A stretch of 64,000 nucleotides of DNA from positions 20,887,067 to 20,951,066 of the forward strand of contig BTRK01000002.1 of the NCBI GenBank assembly GCA_036245805.1, read 5' to 3'. Source of the stretch: Pristionchus mayeri (lineage: Eukaryota; Nematoda; Chromadorea; Rhabditida; Neodiplogasteridae). This document shows, in pieces, positions 1 to 12,300 of this stretch (positions are counted from its first letter, which is position 1; each line of letters opens with the position of its first letter). Both the position numbers and the translations under genes were made by a program. The notes below the pieces were generated by a model that ran no database searches, was not told the DNA's origin, and saw only the letters and a list, made by a program, of their open reading frames with translations.

Positions 1-2880
1 CTCCTCCCGCCATTCATCACCTTCCATTCTCAACGTTGAGACACTGCCTTCAGCTAGAGAACGAGTGAAAACGAGAGAGTGTAGAGAGGGAGAGAAAGAG
101 AGGGAGATGCAGAGAGAGGAGCACTCTTCCTGTCTGTTCCCTACACTCGCAACTGGAGACATCTTCCGTCCAAAGAACTGCTGCCGAATGGGAAGGAGAG
201 AGAACAGCGAGACTCCAGGGAAGGATACGAGATCAGATGAGTAGACAGAGAAGAGACAGGGACGAGAGGAGTGCATCAATGCATTCCCTCTCTCCCTCTT
301 CTGTTTGACTACAAGTACTCGTCGACTGCCCTCCCAGACAGGAGAGGGTGGCGAACTCCCAGGCTGCCCCCCCCCCCCCCTCTCCCTCCCTCCCGACCTC
401 CCACTCGCACTTCCGGGTGTTCCCCTCTCCGCAACCCAGACAGGCCCACCAAAGACGATGAAACTAATCATTTTTTTAAATTTAAATAATCGAATTAATG
501 CCTCCCAAGAGTTCATTATGGACAGTTGCAACACTAATTGTAAGAGAGAGTAGTGAGAGACATTGAAGACATTCTGAGATCAAAAGAATGCATAGTTCTG
601 ACAACTTACATCTTCTAGGTACTCATGAATAATTCACTCTTTACAGGGTGCTTCGTTGTACGCCCTTTAGCTCTATTCGGATCGAGAAAACCCGTTTTTC
701 TCGGGAGGGGATCAAGACACAAGTGTGTTGTGATCTGTTAACTGACATGTGTTCACTACAGTAATCAGAGTCTTTCGATCTTCTCCTCTTCCATATCTCT
801 CTCCTCCCGTCTCCCCGTCGCTCGATCAATGTTCTGCCGTGCTCTCTATCTAAACTCTCGGGTCGTTCGCCCTCCTCTCTCTTGCCCTCTACCCTCCTCT
901 CCCCACACTTTATTGCTTACGGCGCAAAAAGGTCTGTGATGGGTGGAGGAAGGGGAGGAAAGGAGAACGAGCCAAGTGAAAAGGGAGCAAGGGAAGAGAT
1001 ACCACACGGGGGATGCATGTTTCCAACCATCGAGGGAAGCAACGGGATCGAGATGCAGCCAGTTATGAGCCCTTTCTCCTAGGATAATGTACGCCTTCTT
1101 GACTACTGGTGTCAATAAGGAGCCCATTCCCCCCTTGACCGCTTATAATTCCCACAGAGAGCCCATCACTGAGTCAAGGGAAATTCAAGAAGGGAAGATC
1201 GGAGATCATTCCTGCTCTTCCCAAGTCCCCTTTTTTATTCCAGATGCTCCATCACAAGCATTGCGAGGACAGCTGTCCATCATTTCTTGCTACCGTATCC
1301 TTCACCACTCTCCTTGCTTCGTTACAATCTTCAACTGAGTCTTTGTGCTCATTTCAACCTCTACCTAACTGCATAATTATATTAAATCCTGAAATTTTGA
1401 CGGTAGTACCGGGTAATTTATCCATACGTTGAGGTGGGTGACCCCCCTTGCTGGACCTCCCCGCAGCACCCTTAAAATGGCCCACACATGTCTCATCTTC
1501 GATTCCCTCCTCTTCCCCCCATTTGAGCGGCCTTCGGAACGACAAAAAGTACAGCGGGGAGTCAGTCAAGATCAAACACTAGGGAGAGAGGAGATGGGAG
1601 GAAGGGGGAAGATAGGTACTTCTCTCGCTCCATTCAACGGATAAAAAAGGCATCTCATAGTGGGTGCACCACATCAATAAGATACAAAGGAATGTATCCC
1701 TGCTACATTTTCAATTTGATATCTACTAGGCCCCCAGGAATTATAAACATTTCGGAGAACTTTGCCGTACGTAACCATTTATCTATTTTGTTTCAGAAAC
1801 ATGCTCCTTTGTGTTCCTCTGTAAATACCTCCGGACACTGGATCTCTCGTCATGTTTGAGCCGTCCTCGCGAATATCCCGCTTCCTTATCTCAATACACA
1901 TAGCAGCAGTAATTTGCGACGAGCCGTCAGAGATTCCCTCCGTTCAGACGGCTTCCCCCCCCCCTCTCTCTCTCTTTCGCAATTGAGAGCAGCCAGCTCT
2001 TTTCTGCCCCTAAATGGGAAGAGAGAGTGGGAATGGAGAGGGAAGAGGGGGAAAGCAGCAGTTGCAGACTGCGTAAGAAGGAGAGAATAGCCGAGTAAAG
2101 AGAAGTCTCCCTCTCTATTCGAGGGACTAACGAGTGCGAGAGACCAAGTCTATTAAAAAGAGGTGGGTCTAGAGTTCACTCGACTAGACATTCAGGCCAA
2201 GAAAGGAAGCTCAGCGAGTGGCCTAGACATGAATTGAACAGTGAGACTCAATTGTATTCACTGAATGGGGCGGGTCATATCAGTGTGTTCTATTCACTCA
2301 GCGGTGTTTCTCTTCTCCATCTCGAATCGCCCTCTTCCTATCAGTGAAGGCAACTTTGGAGGAGATAAGAGTGATAGGTGAGAGTGCGGGCAGATAAACC
2401 TCCTTCCTCTTATCCTCGACGAGTATTCAGTGAAAGGAACATAAAAGCAAAGCTACTTTTATGGATCGGGCACTCAAAGAGCAGAGAGATGAAAGGGAAC
2501 GGAGAAGCTTCCAAGTAACAAACCATTCATGCCTACTGGGATCCCCCCACGGTAGTCAATCAAACATTCCCGCCTATCCGCGTGGACATCAAATCTTGTA
2601 AGGTTAGACCACCCAGGTTCCTGTGTGGTGGTCTGGCCAACCCCATGCAATTACGATGTGGTAGGTCGTGGAACACCCTCCAAAAAAATATCAAAAAATT
2701 ACTCTGTTTTACTCAGTATCAAAAAAATACTCTGTTTGCTAAACCGGTGGCAGTGTTTTTGGACATGAGGAAAGATCTCTTTAAATGAAAGATAAATGAA
2801 TCAATATGAAAGATTATAATAAACTAATATGTTCATAGATCGCATGCCCTCTTGTACCCCCCATCACTGCGATACAGTAT
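1..2880. other. No gene recognised; purine/pyrimidine-rich DNA with one hairpin
   Basis: No stretch here reads as a conserved protein on either strand. The sequence is rich in GAGAG/CTCTC tracts and short open frames that look like by-products of that composition. An imperfect hairpin lies at 2602-2642 (arms 2602-2613 and 2627-2642, built on GGTTAGACCACC and its complement) and may be a remnant of a small inverted-repeat element. Part of this region may be intron or downstream sequence of the minus-strand exon at 2966-3121. Confidence 0.5.
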
Positions 2881-2965
2881 GAAAATCTATTCAAGGTAGA
2901 AACTTTAGCGACCCGATTGCTCTTTGCCCACAATTAGCTTTCGCAGTTAAATCAAAGGCACTCAC

Positions 2966-3121
2966 AGATACGAATTCCTCGGGGTCCTTGGGAGCGAGTC
3001 CCTCCGTATTCTGATCGATGAGAGAGGGGAGTTTTCCCCCATCAGGGAGCATATCCACGAGATCGGGCATATCCTCACACTCCTCCATCAGCAGATCAAC
3101 CTCCATCGATGAGCCAGCCAT
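2966..3121 (-). CDS. Possible first coding exon of an unknown gene downstream of UTP13
   Basis: A 52-codon reading frame starts MAGSSMEVDLLMEE and is rich in Asp, Glu, Leu and Pro. It is preceded by a good 3' splice acceptor (TATTCCAG, exon starting at 3125, ATG four bases in) and ends in a good donor (GTGAGT at 2965). It lies about 270 bp after the UTP13 stop on the same strand, which is the arrangement expected of a downstream gene in a nematode operon with a trans-splice acceptor just before the ATG. I do not recognise the protein. No convincing second exon is visible before the left edge of the window. It could also be a chance open frame. Confidence 0.3.
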
Positions 3122-3394
3122 CTCACTGGAATAGAAGGAGATTAGAGGAAGGGAGGGACTCATATCACGAGATATTCACCATGGAATATGAACCATCTGG
3201 TTGGATAAACACTACAAATGCTCAATTAGAAGAAAACGCAGTTTATACTTAATGAATAACAATAATAATCATCGAGAAGTGCATTACTATGAACACAAAT
3301 CCACCAAACAACGACGCGTGAACAAATAACGAAGTAACAACGATAAATTCAACTTCAAATTGGATCAAATCAACAACAAACGGAGGAAGATATT

Positions 3395-6300
3395 TTAATT
3401 GGCTACTCGCATCTGCTTCCAGTAATAGTTGAGTAGGGAGACGTCTTGTCTCGACTGCAATCCCTCTCTTCCTTCATCCCATTCTCACCCCTGGCCATAC
3501 CTTATTCAATCGATCGCAGTGCCTCTTTGTATACGGTAGTAGTTCAGCCAGAATCCCCCCAATGCCAGGTATCTCCAGCAGACACTCGGGCGCCCATTGC
3601 AGCAGGATAGACTGCAGCACCATCTGAGCTGGCTGCAAAAAATCCTTCTTCCAATGAATACCCCTCGGCAATTATCTTCCCATTTATTGTGTTTACTATT
3701 TCTAAACTAATCATCTATGTAATTGGAAGAGCGTGCAAGAGCAAGAATGCGAGTGTAGTCTGATAACTTCATTCCCTCAAAGAACATCTCACTCCCTTCT
3801 CGTCTTCTCCCTTTTCTAGTACAACCTAATTACCACTCGCTACACTTCCAATCACGGGACAAAGGGAGATGATAGGGACTGACTACTCATCGTGATCGAA
3901 GCATAAGAGTAAGCTAAATGATGTTAGAAATCAAAAGAAGAGGATCATTACATGGCTGGTCTTCGTGTTGGTATTCCATTTGACCGTGAACTGCAAGAGG
4001 ACGAGTAGTTCATTCTTCTCCAGATCGATAATCGCCTCTGCCAATTCGCTCTTCTCACTCAGGAATGTGACCACCTGCCAATGAATTCATTCGAGTTCAT
4101 CTCCAATTTGTTGGCCATCCATCGAACGGTCGCTCCAACTCCTCAATCTCCTCCTTCCCTCCACCCCACATCACTGCCCCCCCCCCCCTCCCTCCTTCAG
4201 CCATAACTGTCACAACTTTCATCCTTATCTATCGATCCCCACGTCAATTCGAACGAGGATCTCTACTATTTCGCTAGATCCATAAAATAGACTACGAATT
4301 GGTCCATTTCCGATTCCCTCGTCGACCCTCAATCAATAGTGACCTTGAGTGCGCAATGAGGTCTATCCAGTCCGAGTGCGTACTTCAGGGCGTCTTTATA
4401 CCTCTCATCTGCCATGAGATTCTCGAGTGTCTGCAACAGTCTCCTCATCCCTCCCTCCCCTCCCTCCTCCCTCACCTGCACTTCCTTCATCTGCTTCATC
4501 TGTCTCTCCATCTCTTCCTTCTGCAGCAACTCAGTCGCATCTGCATCATTCTCCAGATGCAATCAACCCAACCCCTCCTCTCTCACCTTCCCACACGAGA
4601 ATCCGTCCATCGCTGCCTGCAGTTACGTACAATTCCTCTTTCCTCGAAGTGCAGATTGACCATATCTGCAATATTCCCTCCCCTAGCTCTCCCCCTTCCC
4701 ATCTAACCTTGTCTTCGTGAGCCTCTTGCACCAGATCCTCCACTCCTCCCTTCACATCCCACACTCGCACAATCCCTCCACTGTCTGCTGACATCAACTG
4801 ATTCCCATTGTTCACGAAGATGACCTCGACAGAGTGGATATCCCCTCCCCTTCCCTCCCCTCTCTCTCACCTTGAGTACTGCACTGGTGTGTCCTTCGAG
4901 GGTGGCCAGGATGCTTCTATCGTGCACACTGAACACCCTCACGATGGCATCTCCCGATGAAGTGGCCACTTTCTGCCGAGAGATACATTCTCCCCTCCCC
5001 CTCCCCTCCCTCCTCACCTCTCCCTGGGCAGAGAATCGAGCATCCCAGATACCCCTTCGATGTCCACTCAGATTGCCCACGATGCCCAACTGCATACTCG
5101 TCGTGTCAACTGCCCACAACTTGGCCATCTGAAATCATCTCCTCTTCCCTCCTCCACTCCCTCTCCCTCCCCCTCTCACCTTATCCATCCCTCCTGTCAC
5201 GACGACTGAGTCATTGGGACTCACATCCACACAGGTTGAGTCCTTAGCATGTGCCTTGAGAGTGGATGAGCAGGTGAGATGCGGTCTGCAACCACTCCCC
5301 TCTCCTCCCTCTCCCCTCCCCTTCCACTCAACGCACGCTCCATCGACGTTGTCGACTGTCTTCGTAGGTAGATTCTTCAATGGCCACAGTTTGAGCATCG
5401 TGTCGTATCCAGTGGAGAGAAGGAAGGGAAGATTCGAAGAGTGCGAGAAGGAGACCGACGAGGGGGTTGATGTGTGGCCTGGAATCTCTCCTTCTCAAGG
5501 GAGGAGAGGGGGAGGGGGGCATACCAGAACAGACTGCCAGCACTCCCAGTGTTTCCTTCTCTGCATTCAGCTTCCACACAATCACTGCATTGTCCTTAGC
5601 ACACGAGGCCAAGAGGGACGAATTCCAATGGGGGACACACAGGGAAACGATGGACGCCGTGTGGCCTGAATGAGAGACTCGTGCATTATACTCACGCCCC
5701 CTCCCCTCTTCCTCCTTCAATTGAAAGCATCACGATCTCACCAGGAATGAATTTGCAGTTGAAAGTCTTCGTTTCGTACAATTTCAATTCGGGTGAATTG
5801 GAAGCGACGGCGAGGAATTCATCGCTCTCCCCCATGAATGCCACTGAGAAGATCTGCAGAGATGAATCACGCCATCCACTAACTCACTCTCTCATATTCA
5901 TACTAGCCCTACTTATATGACGCCGTATTTGTAAGGATCAGACAATTCGGGGAGGTTCTGGAACAGCGATTTTTCAATAATATGATATCAGGGGTAGTTT
6001 TTCATGCTGATAATGATGGCCGACTTCATTTTGCATAATCGACCTCCAATGAAGTGTTATGACACCCTTCGAAATAGTGAAATTTCCGGAAATTTTGAAC
6101 GATCGCGAGATTTCGTAGCTCTATACTCTTGAAAATTGTTTTCCTGGGGTAGTTTTTCATTCTCTTCACGGTGGAATACTCAAAATCATCGTTTTTAATT
6201 TCCGTCACTTGTTTTCGAACAGGATCCATGCTTAAAGCCCAAAACTAAACGGCGCCATTTTGTGTGTAGGTAGATTCACCAGCGCACAGGCCGGATTCCA

Positions 6301-9300
6301 ATTTTTGTGCAATTCTAAGAATGGGATTTTGACTTATGATCATTTGAATATTTTCCATTCAAAGTCTTCGCGTTCCTCGAACCACTTGCAGACGAACAAG
6401 AGGGCTCGTATTTTCCCACCCGACGCATCCATTATGGCTCAGTTGGTTAGGCTTCAGGATTCGACTCGTTGGGTCGAGGGTTCTATTCCCGCCAGCGTCA
6501 TTCTTTTGCAATTTTCTTGAATCCATCCCTATAGTTTTTCGTTCTTTTAAAATAAAATACCATGTATTCTGAACTTGAAAACAACTAAAAAAATCGAAGA
6601 CCTGTACACATAATCATATCAGTTGCAAAATATGAGAGGAAAAGTAGTTATTGATACTTTTACTCATCTCTTATTTTCATTTTTTCTAAAGTTCAGAACG
6701 AATGAACTTTAATTTTAAAAAAACATAGGGATGGATTCCAGAAAATGTTTTGCAAAAGATTCACACTGGCGGGGCTCGAACCCTCGACCAGACGAGTCGA
6801 GGGCACAAGCCCAACCAACTGAGCCATAATGGTTGTACCGGGTAGGAACACACGAACCCTCTTGTTCGTCTACAAGTGGTTCGAGGAACGCGAAGACTTT
6901 TGATTGAAAATATTCAAATGATAATAAGTCAAAATCCCATACTTAGAATTGCATAAAAATTGGAATCCGGCCTGTGCACTGGGAAACCTACATGCACACA
7001 AAATCGCGCCGTTTAGTTTTGAGTTTTAAGCATAGATCCTGTTCGAAAACAAGTGACGGAAATTTCAAACGATGATTTTGAGTATTCCGCCGTGATGAGA
7101 ATGAAAAACTACCCCAGGAAAACAATTTTCAAGTTTATAGAGCAACGAAATCTCGCGATCGTTCAAAATTTCCGGAAATTTCACTATTTCAAAGGGTGTC
7201 ATAACATTTCATTAGAGGTCAATTATGTCAAATGAAGCCGGTCATTGTCATCAGCATGAAAAACTACCCCGGAGTCCATATTTTTGAAAAATTGATGTTC
7301 CAGCATTTGTTCGAGCCTTAGGAATACGGCGTCATATCCTCATTATATCACTCATAATGCTCAGAATAACTTCTATACACTCAGAGAGAAATGAGTAAAA
7401 AAAACAACCTTATCAAACCAATATACACACTAATAGGAGACTATCTTAGTGAATGATCATTCTTAGAGACACTAGCGAATTCATACATTTTCAGTGTCCT
7501 CTGAGTGTTACAAATATATAGTGAGTCGCAAACCCCGGACCCATGACGACGACGGTACGACGGGAGGGGGGCCCTCGGGAACAGTCTGACCTCCGTATAC
7601 CCTATGGCAACCCTGGCGACGGAAGGGGGATGGTCACCATATAATTTAAGGCCTGGATGCCCTCAGCAACTCTCAACTTTCCCAACATGGTTGCCAGGAT
7701 AGCCAGGGGGTATGCGGAGGTTAACCTGGTTAAAGTTACCGGACGAGGACGAAACCCTGATCTCACCCTGATCTCCCTATTATTGATTTTTAGCATTTTT
7801 GTATATTCATTCTCAACTAATTCAGCCTTCGGCTATTCGACGAAGGACAAAAAATAGGGCGTCAATTTTGTCCTCGTCCGGTAACGTTAAGCTGAGGGTA
7901 GCCATCCCTCAAATAGGATACCTCTCAATATATAGAGGGTACCAAAATTTCAAATATGCAGTAGCTCGATACCTAATAAGAAGGGTACTTAATAAAAAAA
8001 CAGACGAAATAGTATGAGATGAGAGGGGAGTTTCCCTATTAGGAAGCAAACTAGTACACCTATTTCACACATTGTACCGTGGTAAGGTGAAACTTACCAC
8101 GGTAATGCAAAGGTCGGGTCGAAGCTATCTGAGGATGAGGACTACATTGGGCGTCACGGACTCGGTACGAGAAACGACAGAGGCCAATTGTTACTCGAAT
8201 TTTGCGCTGAACACAAGTTACACCTCCTGAATACTCGATTCCAGAAAAGAGACAGTAGAAAGTGGACATGGATGTCCCCTAATATGAACTCGAAGAATCA
8301 GATCGATTACATCCTTTCAAGAGCCCTCTCGAACGTGTTGGATGTGTCGATTCTGGGGAGCTTCGACCTGAGCACTGATCACCGATTGTTAATGGCCAAG
8401 TTCCGCTTTGAGACAAGAATACGCCATCATCGACGTAAAGCTCCGAGACCCCTAGAATTGTCGAAAGCGCAATTTGTATCAACCATCCACACAATACCAA
8501 CCAAGGAGCTCGATACTTACAAAAACATTGAGCGAACTCTATTAACAACTGCTCAATCATCAATGATTCCAATACCGCCTAAAGAACGATTTTCTGTAAA
8601 AACCCGAAGTTTATTTGCAGAAAGGAGACGACTGAGAATGGCCGATCCCAATCCCCTCAACAGAATCAATTTTTCCTTGACAGGGAAGGCTCTTAGAATG
8701 TCAATAAAGGAGGATCTCTATCGAGGACATCTGGAGACTGTGCGTAAAGCCGTCTATTATGGGAAAAGCACTAGAAGAGCCCTGCAATCATCTCAGATTG
8801 GCCGAACTCAAATAAACCAATTGGAGAAAAATGACGGAACTGTCGCGAGTTCCAAGGATGAAATCAACAGTATCGTTCAAGCTTTCTACAATAAGCTATT
8901 TTCCCAATCGATGCGGCCACGACGGTGTACTTTCCGATGCAATGATCGCTTTTTGCCCATAATGGATAGTGAAGTTAAACGAGGAATCGAGAAGCTGAAA
9001 AATGACAAGGCAGCGGGACCGGATAGAATCAAATCTGAATATCTGAAATACGGAATTGAGGTTCTAACTCGTCCATTGAGAGTTTTATTCAACAAGTGGA
9101 TAAACGACGAATGTGTCCCTGATGATCTACCGGAAGCGATTATTTCATTAATATTCAAGAAAGGAAATGCCTTGGATATCGCTAATTACCGTCCGATTTA
9201 ACACTGAACATCATCTACAAATTATTTGCCACCGTACTCGATTCACGAATAGAAAACCAATTATCTGCAAATCAAAGTAGAGAGCAAGCAGGATTCCGGA

Positions 9301-12300
9301 GAAACTTTTCTACCATTGATCATGTATACGCAATCTCAGAACTCATCAGTCTCTCAGAAGAATATCGTTTCCCGGTGTATCTCTCATTCATTGACTACAA
9401 GGCCTTTGACTCAGTCGAGTTCCACAAGGTTTGGGAGGCACTATTCAACCACGGCATTCATCCAAAAATAATCAATACTCTACGGTTCATATATAGCAGA
9501 AGTTGTGTATCCGTTCGAATAGGGAGAGACAAAGTTCCAATAGATATCAGACGTGGAGTGCGGCAAGGCGATCCTCTAAGCCCACATCTTTTTAATGCGA
9601 TCATTGAAGAGATTTTCCGAAAGCTGAGCTGGGAGCAATACGGTATCAAAATAGACGGAGAGCGATTAAACCACCTACGATACGCCGACGATGTTGTATT
9701 AATATCGCACTGTCCCAAGGAGATTGAAAGAATGTTGGAGGAGCTATGTGCATCAAGTAAGAAAGTTGGATTAGAGATAAATCAAAGCAAGACTGTAATG
9801 ATGACGAACGATGTACCTGTCCCCCAATCTGTTGACGGAAATCACCTAAAATACGTGAATTCCTTTATATACCTCGGAGTGCGACTATCATTCGACCAGA
9901 ACTTAATGCTTGAGTTGAACAGGAGAATTGGCGGTGCTTGGAAATCGTTTAACAAATTCTATGATTTCATGACGAGCCGAGGAGTCGGAATGTCACTTAA
10001 GACCAAAGTATTCAGAATGTGTATTGAACCGAATTTTCTGTACGGATCTGAACTATGGAATTCAACTAAGAAGGAGAGAAAACGGCTAATCGTAACGCAG
10101 CGTGCAATGATGAGAAAAATGGCTGGAGTCACGAGACTGGACAGGAAAACAAATGAGTGGCTCAGCTTGAAAGTTCCCCTACCAGATATCCGTGTGCGAG
10201 CAATGTGCAGAAAATGGAATTGGGCCAAGCGAATTGCCACTATAGGAGATGATCGGTGGGCAAGAAAAATAACAAATTGGTCGCCTCTAGATAGAACGAG
10301 ACCGCCCGGTAGACCGAAGATACGATGGAGAGATGAGTTTGTCAAGGCGATTGGACCGAACTGGGAATCTAAGTGCAGAAGACACCCTGATTTATGGAAA
10401 ACTTGCATCGTTCAACAGGCATACCACCTGAAGCTTGAATAAATATTGTATTGTAAAGGTGAAACTTTGGAGGAATTAGATTTTTTGCTAGTAACAGGCA
10501 TGTATTCATTCACTCGGAGTGTTTTAAGAGACCCTCCACCAGAGAACGTAACAGGTCCACGGATGGCTAAAAATTCAATAATTCCCATACTTTTTTTCTA
10601 AAGTGTGGGCCCCGAGTGCTGATTGACGGCCGCAATAACTAAGGTTGGGGGTCGATTTCGAAAAAGTTTCGGGCACCTCCCACTTTTGGGGTCGAAAAAT
10701 TGACTTTCTCAAAATCATCTGGAATATAGTTTTTCTGACGTATTTCAATACGTAGAAACCGAATTTCGATATCAGAATGCGAGAAAATGCGAGTTGTTAA
10801 AGATACGCTGAAAAACCTGTTTTTAGGTGACTTTTGCGACGATTTCAAAGTTTTCCAATTTTTTTGGGGTGTTTTCATTGCCATTTTCGGAATCTACATC
10901 GGAAACTACATATATGGTGAAATTTTCAGAATTTTAAAAATGGACCATATCTTCGAAATTTGGTCCAGAATTTCCGAAAACACTGCTTTTTCACGAACAT
11001 GACGTTACGTAACGCCGTTTTTTGCGCTCATAAGTGCCTCTACACATCTCAAAATATTTTCAAATATCTTTTATATGAATATACTTTATGTTTAAATGTT
11101 TAGATATTACAAAAAAAAAAAATTCAAAATCTCAAAATTCTGATTTTTTTTTCGGAAAAAAACCATAAAATTTTAAAATCGCATCTTCATGAGGTCTAGT
11201 ATCGAAAATCGTTATTTATGTGTCAAAATACACCACATAACGTTCAACTCGTCAAATTTTTTTTTTACCCTGGACCGAAAAAAAAAATGAAATTTCAAAT
11301 TTATCCGAATTTTCATTTTTATCTTTTCCGGAACGAAGATAATGATCGAATGAGTCACCTTAGAGCATTTAGCGATCGGGAAAGGTCCCCATGTGCGCAA
11401 AAAAGGCGTTACGTAACGTCATGTTCGAGAAAAAGCAGTGTTTTGGGAACTTCTGGGCGAAATTTCGAAGATATGGTCCATTTTTTAAATTCTGCAAATT
11501 TCACCATATATGTAGTTTCCGATGTAGATTCCGAAAATGGCAATGAAAACACCCCAAAAAAAATTGGAAAATTTTGAAATCGTCACAAAAAAATCACCAA
11601 AAAGCAGGTTTTTCGATCATATCTTTTTCAAATCGCATTTTCTCGCGTTCTGATATAGAAATTCGGTTTCTACGCATTGAAATACGTCAGAAAAACTATA
11701 TTCCAGAAGATTTTGAGAAAGTCAATTTTTCGACCCCAAAAGTGGGAGGTGCCCGAAACTTTTTCAAAATCGACCCCCAACCTTAGTTATTGCGGCCGTC
11801 AATCAGCACTCGGGACCTACACTTCAGAAAAAAAGTACGGGAATTATCGAATTTTTGGCCATCCGTGGACCCCTGCACAGTTGTTACGTTCTGTCGTGGA
11901 GGGTCTCTTAATATAAATAGGATAGCTGCAACTACTGACTTCATCGTGCATTCCCACGATTTCCCTCTTGACTGCGAGTGTCTCTGCATCGACGAACACG
12001 ATATTCTTAGTAGCTGTGGCCACCATCAATTCGTGTCGCACGCTGTTGTACCACACTCCCTCCAATCCCCTGCAAGAGAGAGACTCACTTCCCCCTCCCC
12101 CCTCACCCACTCACTCATTGGCCACTCTCTCCGTCTTGATCAACTTGCTCTTCTCAATGTTCCACTCCTTGATCTTCCCCTCTTCTCCCACAGTGAACAG
12201 TCTAGAATCGGGCACAATCACTGCAGCTTCGCATGCCTCGAAGAGGAGAACCTGAATGGACCCTCCTCAGTCCCCTCTCATCCATCTCCACTCACCGTAT

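Larger units (their letters stand above)
5928..7334. mobile_element. Long palindromic (foldback) DNA element 1, TA-flanked
   Basis: The two halves are inverted copies of each other for nearly their whole length (about 700 bp per arm, centre near 6630). The termini read TGACGCCGTATT and its complement, each bordered by TA (5926-5927 and 7335-7336), consistent with the TA target duplication of Tc1/mariner-type elements. The arms have diverged by scattered substitutions and small indels. No transposase frame is present, so it is non-autonomous. It lies inside the long UTP13 intron. Each arm carries a tRNA-like module with pol III box-like motifs. Confidence 0.85.
8075..10470 (+). mobile_element. 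5'-truncated, frameshifted RTE-like non-LTR retrotransposon
   Basis: The reading frame begins inside the endonuclease domain (NAKVG at about 8104, the remnant of the usual GDFNAK block). It continues through the rest of the APE-type endonuclease (QIDYIL, STDHRLLMAK) to ANYRPI at 9201. A frameshift there produces a stop, and the reverse transcriptase resumes in another frame with FIDYKAFDSV, RRGVRQGDPLSPHLF and the catalytic YADD near 9690. A C-terminal PGRPKIRWRDEF block precedes the stop at 10442. Loss of the 5' end is typical of target-primed insertion, and the frameshift makes this copy dead. It lies inside the UTP13 intron in the opposite orientation to the host gene. The family is assigned from the endonuclease-RT layout and the GRPxxRW tail; RTE is likely but not proven. 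Confidence 0.85.
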
